This document shows, piece by piece, positions 23,782 through 32,682 of a DNA stretch of 64,000 bases. Numbering within the stretch: position 1 is the first letter of the stretch; the number at the start of each line of letters is the position of its first letter. A program made the translations under genes and the position numbers. The stretch lies in contig JAILEM010000152.1 in the NCBI GenBank assembly GCA_024687745.1, positions 36,809 through 100,808 on the forward strand. Reading direction: 5' to 3'. The notes beneath the pieces were generated by a model that was not told the DNA's origin, searched no databases, and was given only the letters and a program-made list of their open reading frames with translations. Source of the DNA: Lachnospiraceae bacterium. Its GTDB lineage: Bacteria; Bacillota; Clostridia; Lachnospirales; Lachnospiraceae.

Positions 23782-26520
23782 TTATTGAGGCACGGCGTTA
23801 GGATCAAGAGTTGTTGCGGGCATCTGTGCCGCTGCCGCCGCCGCCGCTGCTGCCGCTGCGGCTTCTGCTGCCTGTTGCGCTGCCGCTGCCTCTGCTGCCT
23901 GCTGCATCGCAAGTGCTGCGGCTTCAAGTGCTGCCTGATCCATAGTTGGAGCCATTGTGATACCTGCCGCATTAGGATCCAGAGTTATGGGTGTAGTACC
24001 GTCTGCGTCGGTAGGTGCGATACCGTGTTCACAGTATTCCTGGACTGTTACAAGACCGGCTACCGCGTAAGGACAGCCTGCCGAAGCTATCTTACCCGTA
24101 GCGGAACATATAAAGGCTGTACTTCCCACAGCGGGAAGTGATACCGTTTTCGCTCCGTGAGGATGTCTGCTTCCGTCACATCCGCCTGTGGCATTGTAGG
24201 TGGATTCATCCACAAGCTCCTGTGTGGGAGAACCTCCGCATGTACCGGTATATTTTAAACCTGACAGATTGCAGACAGTTGCTTTAATGATCCCGGGAGG
24301 CTGAACGAAGTCCTTATATTCAAGGTTTTCATGAACCCTTGACATTATGGCCTTCCACAGATTCTTTGCGATGTTCGTTTCGCCTGCGCTTCCGTTCATG
24401 TGAACATTGTTATCATAGCCTGCCCAGGTTGCGGCGGTATAATAGGGAGTATATCCGGAGAACCATACATCAACGTTACTGGAGGTCGTACCTGTTTTTC
24501 CGGCTATGGCCATGTTCCCGAAATTGACTCTTGCTCCGGTACCCTTTGTAACAACGTCCACCATAGCGCTGGTTAAGAGATAAGCTGTGGTTTCCTTTAA
24601 TACCCTGCGCTGCTTGGGCTTATTTACGATAAGCTCATTGCCGTCGTGGTCAAGGATCTTTGTATAGAACATGGGTTTTGTGTAAAGACCGCCGTTTGCT
24701 ATCGTTGCATAGGCATTTGTCAGTTCAAGGTTAGTAACACCGTCGGTAACACCACCTAAGGCAAGAGCCTGGGTGATATCGGAGGTGATCATGCCGTTAC
24801 TTTCGGTACGCTTTCTTATCAGTGTCGTAAATCCGAAGTTTAAAAGATAATCATATCCCAATTCGGGGGTGATGTCGGTTAAGGTCTTTACGGCAACTAT
24901 ATTGAGTGACTGCTCTATTCCGTATCTGAACGAGCAGAGCCCCTTGTATCCGCTGTACCAGTTCTTAACAGGAGTTCCGTTTTCATAGTTAAAGGGTTCA
25001 TCTATCTGGGTAGAGGCTAAGGTATAGCCCTCATGGTCAAGTGCCGGAGCATAGGCTGCAAGAACCTTAAAACAGGAACCCGGCTGCCTCTTTGTATCAG
25101 TTGCCCTGTTAAGGGTAAGACTTGCCGACTTTATCCCTCTTCCGCCAACAAGTGCCACAACATGTCCGGTGGACTGCTCTATTATAGATATGGAGGTCTG
25201 TGGCTGAGGGGTCAGGGAAATGGATTCGGCTGCAAGTTCATATCCGGGTTCTTCCACGTGGGCTTTAAATTCTGCTATTGCTTCATTTGCCTCCTCTTCG
25301 GAGGTAAATATCATGTTAAAGCTGTTCCCGCGCTGTTCCTTAAAGTAGTTTTCAACGTTCTGGGCGCTGAAATTGACGGGATCTCCGTTTCCATCCAGAT
25401 AGGAGAGCCTTATATCGAGGAAGAGTCTTGTCGCCTCAGGATAATTCTCGGTATTTGCAAATTCCTCATCACAGATCTTCTGGATACGGGGATCCTGAGT
25501 CGTAAAGATGCTGAGTCCTCCGCTGTAGAGAGAGTTATATGCCTGGGCATATGAGTATCCGAGCTGCTCCTGCAGATCGGTTATGACCTGTTCCGTAAGC
25601 TCATCCACGAAATAGGAGTATATGGTATTCTTTTCGGTGGTCTCATCTATCTTTTTGATCCTGTCATATACATTATCGGCCAGTGCGTCATCATATTCTG
25701 TCTGGGTGATATAGCCCTGTTCGAACATTTTCCTGAGAACCTCGGCCCTTCTTATGGCGTTGTTGTCGGGATGGGATATGGGATTCCATCTTGAGGGATT
25801 CTGGGTTATACAGGCTATTACGGCGGATTCGGAGATCGTTAACTGGCTTGCGGGCTTTCCGAAGTATCTGTTGGATGCCGCCTGGATACCGAGAGTTCCC
25901 TGCCCTAAGTTTATGGTATTTAAATAGTTTTCAAGGATGGTGTCCTTGTCCATGTACTTTTCAAGCTGTACGGCGCAGTACTGCTCCTGGAATTTTCTCT
26001 TGAACTTATCTATTATGGAGGATTCCTCTGTCCAGGTGATGAACACGTTATTTTTGAGAAGCTGCTGTGTTATGGTGGAAGCACCCTGTGAAAGATCGCC
26101 GGTGGTGAGTGCGACCACGCCGGCACGCATTATACCGTAGATATCTATTCCGTTGTGGGTTCTGAATCGCTCATCCTCTATGGCTATGAAAGCATTCTGG
26201 GTATGCTCGGGTATCTTATCGAGGGTGACATATATACGGTTTGAGTTTTCGGCTATGAGCTTGGTGAGCTGATTACCCTCTGAATCATAAACAGTTGTCG
26301 AAAACCCTGCGGGTGATACATCGACATTTGATACATCAGGTGCGGTGGCTATTACCCCCATAAAGGCGCCTATGGCTGCACTGACGCCGCAGACGGCTAC
26401 CGCTATGACCGCGATCACAACGATCTTAAAAGTGAAAACCCCGAAGAAGTTCCCAAATCTTGGCGTAATTGCGGCAAGCTCTCTCTTTCTTTTTTTTATT
26501 CCCGTACGACTGTAATTCAT
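23782..26520 (-). CDS. Class A penicillin-binding protein (transglycosylase/transpeptidase)
   Basis: A 912-residue bifunctional peptidoglycan synthase. One transmembrane anchor follows a basic N terminus (about residues 30-55). The GT51 glycosyltransferase domain shows AIEDERF, GASTITQQLLKN and related motifs (about residues 110-285). The transpeptidase domain has the SxxK serine in PGSCFKVL, the SxN motif as SLN and KTGT in AGKTGTTSSN. The C-terminal tail beyond about residue 800 is variable and ends in a Gln/Ala low-complexity run (about 860-905). The start ATG has AGGTGGAG upstream. It is the only gene of its transcript and converges on the HPr-like gene. PBP1A/PonA type is likely; number of paralogues unknown. 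Confidence 0.94.
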   Translation of the reverse strand: MNYSRTGIKKRKRELAAITPRFGNFFGVFTFKIVVIAVIAVAVCGVSAAIGAFMGVIATAPDVSNVDVSPAGFSTTVYDSEGNQLTKLIAENSNRIYVTLDKIPEHTQNAFIAIEDERFRTHNGIDIYGIMRAGVVALTTGDLSQGASTITQQLLKNNVFITWTEESSIIDKFKRKFQEQYCAVQLEKYMDKDTILENYLNTINLGQGTLGIQAASNRYFGKPASQLTISESAVIACITQNPSRWNPISHPDNNAIRRAEVLRKMFEQGYITQTEYDDALADNVYDRIKKIDETTEKNTIYSYFVDELTEQVITDLQEQLGYSYAQAYNSLYSGGLSIFTTQDPRIQKICDEEFANTENYPEATRLFLDIRLSYLDGNGDPVNFSAQNVENYFKEQRGNSFNMIFTSEEEANEAIAEFKAHVEEPGYELAAESISLTPQPQTSISIIEQSTGHVVALVGGRGIKSASLTLNRATDTKRQPGSCFKVLAAYAPALDHEGYTLASTQIDEPFNYENGTPVKNWYSGYKGLCSFRYGIEQSLNIVAVKTLTDITPELGYDYLLNFGFTTLIRKRTESNGMITSDITQALALGGVTDGVTNLELTNAYATIANGGLYTKPMFYTKILDHDGNELIVNKPKQRRVLKETTAYLLTSAMVDVVTKGTGARVNFGNMAIAGKTGTTSSNVDVWFSGYTPYYTAATWAGYDNNVHMNGSAGETNIAKNLWKAIMSRVHENLEYKDFVQPPGIIKATVCNLSGLKYTGTCGGSPTQELVDESTYNATGGCDGSRHPHGAKTVSLPAVGSTAFICSATGKIASAGCPYAVAGLVTVQEYCEHGIAPTDADGTTPITLDPNAAGITMAPTMDQAALEAAALAMQQAAEAAAAQQAAEAAAAAAAAAAAAQMPATTLDPNAVPQ

Positions 26521-26738
26521 AGCTCCACCTTTTTCATTAAAGAAACTGTTATTATCCTAAAATGTTCTTATTACTTTAAGCTCTCTAAATTAGTTAATTA
26601 TAGCAAAATTATACTGATTATGCTATCCTTTTTTGTAAAGAGGGAATGGATGATATGTGAAAAACCGATAAACCGTATAAGGGAAGCCCTTGACAACAGA
26701 TACCGGTTTTTGGAAGAGAGAAGAGATCGGGGGAAGAA

Positions 26739-27365
26739 ATGGATACATATAAGACTATCGCTTCAGAGAGCGTGGGAGAATATGAGGTAAAAAGATCAAG
26801 GTTCATAGCAACACTCAGACCGGTTAAAAGCCAGGAGGAGGCTGTGGATTTTATTAATGAGATGAAGAAGAAATACTGGGATGCAAGGCATAACTGTTCA
26901 GCTTATGTGATAGGAGACAGGGGAGAGATCACAAGATGCAGTGATGACGGGGAACCCCCGGGTACAGCCGGAAGACCTATGCTCGAGGTTTTACTTAACG
27001 AAGGGTTATCAAATGTATGTGTGGTAGTCACAAGGTATTTCGGGGGAGTCCTGCTTGGGACCGGAGGCCTTGTAAGAGCTTACCGGCAGTCCTTAAAGGA
27101 AGGGATAAGGAATGCAAGGATAGAGACCGTAAGAGAGTGCTTTAGCTGTGAACTCAAGTCTGACTATACTCTTGCGGGAAAGCTTAAATATCTGATCGAA
27201 TCTCCGCCGTTCATCCTTGCGGATACCCTGTATGAGGAGGAGGTTATATTTAAATTTCTGGTATCGTGCGAGGAATTTGAAAAAGCCCAGAATATCATAA
27301 CGGATGCAACAAACGGAAGACTCGTCATTGAAAGGATTGAAAAGACAGATCACAGGGGCGGTTAA
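26739..27365 (+). CDS. YigZ/IMPACT family protein
   Basis: A 208-residue member of the UPF0029/IMPACT N-terminal family plus the DUF1949 C-terminal domain. Diagnostic stretches: EVKRSRFIA near the start, YWDARHNCSAYVIG, CSDDGEPPGTAGRPML and VTRYFGGVLLGTGGLVRAY (about residues 45-120). The biochemical role is not firmly established. The eukaryotic homologue IMPACT modulates GCN2 signalling, and bacterial members are linked to ribosome or nucleotide functions only tentatively. ATG at 26739 has GGGGGAAG upstream. It diverges from the PBP gene across about 220 bases, which also contain a 46-codon overlapping open frame starting at 26650. Confidence 0.93.
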   Translation: MDTYKTIASESVGEYEVKRSRFIATLRPVKSQEEAVDFINEMKKKYWDARHNCSAYVIGDRGEITRCSDDGEPPGTAGRPMLEVLLNEGLSNVCVVVTRYFGGVLLGTGGLVRAYRQSLKEGIRNARIETVRECFSCELKSDYTLAGKLKYLIESPPFILADTLYEEEVIFKFLVSCEEFEKAQNIITDATNGRLVIERIEKTDHRGG

Positions 27366-27379
27366 ACCCTTATGAACAG

Positions 27380-27408
27380 TTGAAAAGGGATGATTTTTAG
27401 ATTATAAT
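27380..27408 (+). promoter_or_regulatory. Promoter of the DUF4870-like gene
   Basis: TTGAAA at 27380-27385, a 17-base spacer and a perfect TATAAT at 27403-27408. It is placed 35 bases before the ATG at 27443, which has GGGAGG upstream. Confidence 0.75.
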
Positions 27409-27442
27409 CAATATTAATGATTTATTAAGGGAGGTCAATAAA

Positions 27443-27913
27443 ATGAAAACATGTCCGAATTGTGGAGCACAGGTAGATGACAGCAATGTTTTTTGCCATG
27501 TTTGCGGAACCAATATCGATAATCCGCAGATGGTAGCAAAAAATATAGTTCCCGAGTGGGACCATACAGCTGAGTTTGATGCAAAGGATATTTCCGATAA
27601 TAAGGTAGTAGCCATGCTCATGTATCTTACAGGTCTTACGGGAACATTATTATATTTTGCCATCCTCTGGCTTATAGGAAAGACAGGATCCGAGTATCTT
27701 GCTTTTCACGTTAAGGAGAATTTCAAGTTATCTTTGATCGAGACGATCGTTTTGATCATAAGTCTCTTCCTTTGCTGGACGATAATCGTTCCCATCGCCG
27801 GAGTTATATTTGAACTCGTTCTTATGGTGGTAAGGGTGATCGCCTTTGTACAGGTAGCAAAGAATGAGGCCAAGGAAGTTGCCATCATAAGAAACTTTAA
27901 ATTCCTTAAGTAA
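27443..27913 (+). CDS. Zinc-ribbon plus DUF4870-like membrane protein (156 aa)
   Basis: An N-terminal zinc ribbon (CPNCG at residues 4-8, CHVCG at 19-23) is joined by a short linker to a domain of about 110 residues. That domain has three predicted transmembrane helices and the features of DUF4870/Tic20-like small membrane proteins: a first helix near 52-74 and FHVKENFKLSLIE before the second, a motif found in that family (NFQ/NFK at the cytoplasmic turn). Function is unknown. It has its own sigma-A promoter. The gene downstream converges from the minus strand with only 47 bases between. Confidence 0.75.
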   Translation: MKTCPNCGAQVDDSNVFCHVCGTNIDNPQMVAKNIVPEWDHTAEFDAKDISDNKVVAMLMYLTGLTGTLLYFAILWLIGKTGSEYLAFHVKENFKLSLIETIVLIISLFLCWTIIVPIAGVIFELVLMVVRVIAFVQVAKNEAKEVAIIRNFKFLK

Positions 27914-27960
27914 TAAGTGATCAGTTAAGGAATGCAGAGTTCTTATAAGTTGAATGCCTC

Positions 27961-29028
27961 TCAGACATCCAATTTCATATCCCCGTCCTTTATGATACCT
28001 TTTCTTCTCATGAAATCTGATATCGTATATGAAAGGATAGCGGGAAGGATGATCTGCATGATCAATATCTCGGTGATGACAAGGGCTGAGGGTATACCTT
28101 GGGCAGTCATGGTCTGATAAGTATTTATCTGTCCGACCAGACCTGCTGTACCCATTCCCGAGCCTGTGGCATTATTTGTCATATGAACGATCATAGTTGA
28201 AACCGGTCCCAGAATGGCGCTTGTGATTATCGCAGGCAGCCATATGACCGGTTTTTTAACTATATTGCCTATCTGTAACATACTGGTACCAAGTCCCTGA
28301 GCCAGAAGACCGTTGACCTTGTTTTCTTTATATGAAGCAACGGCAAAGCCTATCATATTTGCACAGCATCCAATGGTCGCGGCTCCTGCCGCAAGCCCGT
28401 TAAGACCTAAGATTATACCAAGTGCAGCCGAGCTTATGGGAAGTGTGAGAATCATTCCCATGAGAACCGATACTACTATTCCCATGATAAACGGAGCCTG
28501 TTCCGTCCCCCAGTTGATAAGACTTCCGAGCCAGGTCATAAAGGAGGAGATGGGCGGTCCAAGGATGAGTCCGACAGCAGATCCCGATATAATACAGCAA
28601 AAAGGAGTTACGAGAATATCGATCTTAGTCCTTCCCGCAATAAGTCTTCCTATATATATGGAAGTCATGGCCGCTATAAAGGCACCTAAGGGTTCGCCGG
28701 GTCCTGCAAGAAGTATCGCGCCGTCTGTTAGGACTGTGCCTGCTATTATCTTAGCGGCAAAGGCTCCAAACATTCCCGATACCCCGGAGGAGACCGTGGT
28801 AAGGGGCATTGCCTTAAGCCTCAGGGCTGTTCCTGCGCCTATCCCTGCTCCGGTAAGAGCCTGGGCGATCTTTCCCATCATTGTAATGTTTGCACCTAAG
28901 CTTCCGGGGATAAGTGACCCGATCTGAACTATGATAGTCCCTATTATAAGTGTCGAAAAAAGTCCGGTGGCCATTCCGGAAAGGCCGTCAATAAAGATCT
29001 CATTAAGTATTTCAGTCAATTTTTTCAT
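27961..29028 (-). CDS. PTS EIIC-like membrane permease (PTS_EIIC_2 family)
   Basis: A 355-residue, Gly/Ala/Ile-rich polytopic membrane protein with about nine predicted transmembrane segments. The conserved start NEIFIDGLSGMATGLFSTLIIGTI and the internal GAGIGAGTALRLKA stretch are typical of the PTS_EIIC_2 family. No EIIA, EIIB or HPr kinase gene lies nearby, so it may work alone or with subunits encoded elsewhere; the substrate is unknown. Start placed at ATG 29028, because GAGGTG lies five bases upstream. The frame extends to a TTG at 29046 which is not a credible start. It diverges from mgtE. Confidence 0.82.
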   Translation of the reverse strand: MKKLTEILNEIFIDGLSGMATGLFSTLIIGTIIVQIGSLIPGSLGANITMMGKIAQALTGAGIGAGTALRLKAMPLTTVSSGVSGMFGAFAAKIIAGTVLTDGAILLAGPGEPLGAFIAAMTSIYIGRLIAGRTKIDILVTPFCCIISGSAVGLILGPPISSFMTWLGSLINWGTEQAPFIMGIVVSVLMGMILTLPISSAALGIILGLNGLAAGAATIGCCANMIGFAVASYKENKVNGLLAQGLGTSMLQIGNIVKKPVIWLPAIITSAILGPVSTMIVHMTNNATGSGMGTAGLVGQINTYQTMTAQGIPSALVITEILIMQIILPAILSYTISDFMRRKGIIKDGDMKLDV

Positions 29029-29170
29029 TATTTTCACCTCGTACAAATAATAATCTCAAACCGATATAAATGCAATTGATAAGTTTTAGTTGAAGAAAAA
29101 AAGTTTTATTGCTAAAATGATTTAGGTAAATTTTGATCTTGTCTGTTTTAAAAAAAATCTGTTATGAAAG

Positions 29171-29350
29171 GTGGTGGTAAATTATGAAGAAGACGACATC
29201 AAGTACGGCATCTGATGTTCCGGGTCGATCTTGCACCATAATCAATACCACCGCTAAATGGGATTGCATATAAAATTCATAATGCGGTGACGTCAGAAAG
29301 GCATCCTTTTGCCCAAAAGGGAATTATGCCTTAGATAAGGAGGCGTTACT
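29171..29350 (+). promoter_or_regulatory. Structured leader of mgtE, candidate riboswitch or leader-peptide control
   Basis: This stretch separates the EIIC gene from mgtE and has several pairings. GGTGGTA (29174-29180) can pair with TACCACC (29246-29252), sequestering the ribosome site of a 29-codon ORF. Near mgtE, AAGGCAT (29298-29304) can pair with ATGCCTT (29326-29332), around an inner CCTTTT/AAAAGG hairpin. The same GCCTT can instead pair with AAGG of the mgtE Shine-Dalgarno (29337-29343). I do not recognise the M-box consensus. Bases 29029-29170 are AT-rich and hold the start regions of both divergent genes. Confidence 0.45.
29184..29273 (+). CDS. Putative 29-aa leader peptide upstream of mgtE
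   Basis: ATG at 29184 is preceded by AAAGGTGGTGG, an excellent ribosome site, and the frame closes with TAA at 29271. The product starts MKKTTSSTASDVPG and ends KWDCI. It is Ser/Thr-rich with two cysteines, and matches no family I know. No modification or export gene is adjacent, so a secreted peptide is less likely than a regulatory leader ORF whose translation affects the downstream pairing before mgtE. This is comparable in concept, not in sequence, to the MgtL leader of enteric mgtA. Real expression is unproved. Confidence 0.4.
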   Translation: MKKTTSSTASDVPGRSCTIINTTAKWDCI

Positions 29351-30700
29351 ATGTCTACAGAAAATTCTATGGAGGAGATCCGTGAATTAATTGATACCAG
29401 GCAGTATACAAAGCTTCGTTCCGAGCTGCTCGAGTGTAATGAGGCGGATATAGCTGCCATACTGGAGGATTTGTCCAATGAGGACAGGATCAAGGTTTTT
29501 CGCATTCTTCCAAAAACCATGGCTGCCGATGTTTTTGCCTATCTCGATATAGATACCGAGCAGACGATAATCACATCGATAACCGACAGGGAGGCTGCAA
29601 ACATCATAAACAATCTTATGGCCGATGATGCAACGGACCTTATGGAGGAAATGCCGGCAGGCGTTGTTAAAAAGCTGCTCGCTAATGCCAATTCGGAAAC
29701 GAGGAGAGATATCAACCATCTTCTGAGATATCCCGAGGATTCAGCCGGGAGTATAATGACGGTGGAGTTTGTCGATCTGAAGGTCAATCTCAGCGTAAGG
29801 GAGGCGATCGAGAGGATCAGAAAGATAGGAGTGGATAAGGAGACCATCAATATCTGCTATGTCCTTGATAATGAAAGGCATCTTTTGGGAACTGTTGCCT
29901 TAAGATATCTTCTCCTAAAGGGAGACGATGAAATAATAGGTGATATCATGAATGATAACATCATATCCGTCAATACCCTTACCGACCAGGAGGAAGTAGC
30001 GATGCTCTTCCAGAAATATGACTTTACGGCCATGCCGGTCGTTGACAATGAAAACAGGCTCGTAGGTATCATAACCATCGATGATGTAATGGATATCCTG
30101 CAGGAGGAGACTACAGAGGATATTGAAAAGATGGCAGCTATCGTACCTACTGATAAGCCGTATATGAAGACGGGGATATTCGAAACGTATAAGAAACGTA
30201 TTCCCTGGCTCCTTCTTCTCATGATATCGGCTACGGTTACGGGAGGGATAATAACTCATTATGAGGATGCCTTAGGTACCTATGTCGTACTCACTTCTTT
30301 CATTCCGATGCTTATGGATACGGGAGGAAATGCGGGAGGACAGGCTTCGGTAACTATAATCCGTGGTATTTCCTTAAATGAGATAGAATTCAGCGATATA
30401 GTTCGTGTTATCTGGAAGGAGATCCGTGTGGCCGTTTTATGCGGTATAACTCTTGCGATAACGAATTTTTTCAAAATGATGCTCATAGATCATGTTACAA
30501 TGGCAGTTGCCGCTGTAATCTGTCTGACACTGGTGGTTGAGATAGCCATAGCAAAGATAGTCGGATGCACCCTTCCCATGCTTGCAAAAAAGGTGGGATT
30601 TGATCCTGCGGTAATGGCAAGCCCTTTTATCACTACCATTGTGGATGCTCTTTCACTGATGATATATTTCAGTTTTGCAACACATATCCTTCATATGTGA
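29351..30700 (+). CDS. mgtE: Magnesium transporter MgtE
   Basis: A Mg2+-gated magnesium channel of the cytoplasmic membrane, 449 residues, the usual length. The cytosolic N domain (about 10-125, a helical right-turn superhelix with Asp/Glu at the Mg2+ sites) is followed by two CBS domains (about 135-255; GDIMNDNIISVN and AMPVVDNENRLVGIITIDDVMD). Next come a plug helix and five transmembrane helices (about 280-449) with the conserved PMLMDTGGNAGGQASV pore signature, whose Asp and Gly residues line the channel. ATG at 29351 follows AAGGAGG. The leader upstream has alternative pairings that can hide that ribosome site, suggesting feedback by magnesium or another signal (inference). Confidence 0.96.
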   Translation: MSTENSMEEIRELIDTRQYTKLRSELLECNEADIAAILEDLSNEDRIKVFRILPKTMAADVFAYLDIDTEQTIITSITDREAANIINNLMADDATDLMEEMPAGVVKKLLANANSETRRDINHLLRYPEDSAGSIMTVEFVDLKVNLSVREAIERIRKIGVDKETINICYVLDNERHLLGTVALRYLLLKGDDEIIGDIMNDNIISVNTLTDQEEVAMLFQKYDFTAMPVVDNENRLVGIITIDDVMDILQEETTEDIEKMAAIVPTDKPYMKTGIFETYKKRIPWLLLLMISATVTGGIITHYEDALGTYVVLTSFIPMLMDTGGNAGGQASVTIIRGISLNEIEFSDIVRVIWKEIRVAVLCGITLAITNFFKMMLIDHVTMAVAAVICLTLVVEIAIAKIVGCTLPMLAKKVGFDPAVMASPFITTIVDALSLMIYFSFATHILHM

Positions 30701-30768
30701 AAGACCGGGTCTTTCCCAAAGGCAGTGCCCGAAAATAATAAATACAGAAATAATCGATTAAGGAGGTT

Positions 30769-30822
30769 ATGATCCGCAGATCTGTATGCGGAGAACCGGA
30801 AAATGATACAAAGCAGAGATGA
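30769..30822 (+). CDS. Putative 17-aa upstream ORF overlapping typA
   Basis: AAGGAGG at 30760-30766 is followed by ATG at 30769. The frame runs 17 codons to TGA at 30820, overlapping the start of typA (30803) by 20 bases in another frame. The ribosome site is stronger than that of typA itself. A CCGCA/TGCGG hairpin (30774-30791) lies within it. It may be a coupling or regulatory uORF; the peptide has no recognisable feature. Confidence 0.3.
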   Translation: MIRRSVCGEPENDTKQR

Positions 30823-32632
30823 TGTCAGGAATATAGCGATAATAGCCCATGTAGACCATGGAAAGACGACTCTGGTGGATGAACTCTTAAAACAGAGCGG
30901 AGTTTTCAGGGAAAACCAGGAGGTCAGGGAACGTGTCATGGATTCCAATGACATCGAGAGAGAAAGAGGAATAACCATTCTTTCAAAAAATACTGCCGTT
31001 ACATATAAGGGTACCAAGATAAATATTGTCGATACTCCCGGACATGCGGATTTTGGGGGTGAGGTTGAGAGAGTTCTTAAAATGGTCGACGGTGCGATAC
31101 TTGTCGTGGATGCCTTTGAGGGAACCATGCCACAGACAAAATTTGTCCTTAAGAAGGCTCTTGCCCTTAAGCTGCCCGTCATAGTCTGTGTAAATAAGGT
31201 GGACAGAGAGGAAGCAAGATGTGATGAGGTAGTGGATGAGGTGCTCGAACTCTTCATGGATCTTGATGCCGATGATAAACAGCTTGACTGCCCCTTTATC
31301 TTTGCTTCGGCAAAGCTTGGAAGATCCGGAGTAAAGGCCGATGAGATAGGACCTGATATGGTCCCTCTTTTCGAGGCGATACTTGATTACATTCCCGCAC
31401 CAAAGGGTGATCCCGATGCAGGTACACAGGTTCTTATAAGTACCATAGATTATAACGAATATGTGGGAAGGATAGGTGTCGGTAAGGTTTCAAACGGAAG
31501 GATATCCGTAAATCAGGAGGCGGTCATAGTAAACGCACATGATCCCGATAAGCAGAGAAAGGTAAAGGTATCGGCTCTTTATGAATATGACGGACTTAAC
31601 AAGGTCAATGTGAAGTCTGCTGATATCGGCGCCATTGTAGCGATATCAGGTATAGCCGATATACATATCGGAGATACCATATGTTCGCCTGAATTCATAG
31701 AGCCCATTGAGTTCCAGAAGATATCCGAGCCGACCATAGCAATGCAGTTCATGGTCAACGATTCGCCCCTTGCAGGGAAAGAGGGAAAGTATGTAACCTC
31801 CAGACACTTAAGGGACAGGCTCTTTAAGGAATTAAATACTGATGTTTCCTTAAGAGTGGAGGAGACTGATACTACCGAGTGCTTCAAGGTCTCGGGAAGG
31901 GGTGAGCTGCATCTTTCAGTACTTATCGAGAATATGAGAAGAGAGGGGTATGAATTTGCCGTAAGTAAGGCAGAGGTTCTTTACAGGGAGGATTCAAAGG
32001 GAAGAAAGACAGAGCCCATGGAGCTTGCTTATATAGATGTTCCGGAGGAGTTTACCGGAACCGTGATAGAGAAGCTTGGTCAGAGAAAGGGAGAGCTTCA
32101 GAATATGTATCCGATAACAGGCGGATATACAAGGATGGAGTTTTCGATCCCTGCCAGGGGACTTATCGGATACAGAGGCGAGTTTATGACCGATACCAAA
32201 GGAAACGGTATAATCAATACGGTCTTTGATGAATATGCTCCTTACAAAGGGGATATACAGTACAGAAAACAGGGTTCCCTCATAGCATTTGAGGGAGGAG
32301 AATCGGTAACTTACGGACTCTTTAACGCGCAGGAGAGAGGTACGCTTTTCATAGGTCCCGGAGAATTGGTGTATTCCGGAATGGTGGTAGGGCAGAATGG
32401 AAAGCCTGAGGATGTGGAGATAAATGTCTGCAAGAAAAAGCAGCTTACAAATACAAGGGCATCCGGTTCCGATGAAGCGCTCAGACTTACGCCTCCTAAG
32501 ATCCTAAGCCTTGAGCAGGCCCTTGAGTTCATCGATTCGGATGAGCTTTTGGAGGTCACGCCAAACAATCTGAGAATAAGGAAAAAAATACTCGATCCGA
32601 CACTCAGAAAGAGAGCGGGGTTCAGAAAATAG
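30803..32632 (+). CDS. typA: Ribosome-associated GTPase TypA/BipA
   Basis: A translational GTPase of the EF-G/LepA superfamily, 609 residues (normal). It binds the ribosome and supports 50S assembly and growth under cold or stress. G1 reads AHVDHGKTTLVDELL (about residues 13-27), G2 includes RERGITI, G3 is DTPGHADFGGEVER, and G4 is NKVDR. Domain II, the EF-G V-like domain and the TypA-specific C-terminal domain (KKKQLTNTRASGSDEALRL) follow. The ATG at 30803 has only GGAG nine bases upstream, while a much better ribosome site serves an overlapping 17-codon frame upstream; translation of typA may be coupled to it. Confidence 0.96.
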   Translation: MIQSRDDVRNIAIIAHVDHGKTTLVDELLKQSGVFRENQEVRERVMDSNDIERERGITILSKNTAVTYKGTKINIVDTPGHADFGGEVERVLKMVDGAILVVDAFEGTMPQTKFVLKKALALKLPVIVCVNKVDREEARCDEVVDEVLELFMDLDADDKQLDCPFIFASAKLGRSGVKADEIGPDMVPLFEAILDYIPAPKGDPDAGTQVLISTIDYNEYVGRIGVGKVSNGRISVNQEAVIVNAHDPDKQRKVKVSALYEYDGLNKVNVKSADIGAIVAISGIADIHIGDTICSPEFIEPIEFQKISEPTIAMQFMVNDSPLAGKEGKYVTSRHLRDRLFKELNTDVSLRVEETDTTECFKVSGRGELHLSVLIENMRREGYEFAVSKAEVLYREDSKGRKTEPMELAYIDVPEEFTGTVIEKLGQRKGELQNMYPITGGYTRMEFSIPARGLIGYRGEFMTDTKGNGIINTVFDEYAPYKGDIQYRKQGSLIAFEGGESVTYGLFNAQERGTLFIGPGELVYSGMVVGQNGKPEDVEINVCKKKQLTNTRASGSDEALRLTPPKILSLEQALEFIDSDELLEVTPNNLRIRKKILDPTLRKRAGFRK

Positions 32633-32682
32633 GAATCTTAGGGCTGAAGGCCGGACAGGTTTACATAACATAGAGGTTAAAA

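Noticed and set aside
23751..24141. Gln/Arg-rich and Cys-rich frames over the end of the PBP gene
   Set aside because: They come from reading the Ala/Gln repeat codons of the PBP tail in other frames and strands.
28313..28927. 204-codon plus-strand frame inside the EIIC-like gene
   Set aside because: Opposite-strand shadow of a Gly/Ala-rich membrane protein; the product is Pro/Ala/Ile-rich and without a plausible start.
29029..29350. M-box (ykoK) magnesium riboswitch before mgtE
   Set aside because: The position fits, but the conserved M-box core segments are not recognisable; only other pairings are visible, so it is reported as an unclassified leader.
30699..30715. GAAAGA/TCTTTC hairpin after mgtE as terminator
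   Set aside because: The stem is short and is followed by CCAAAGG without a U-run, so termination is not supported.
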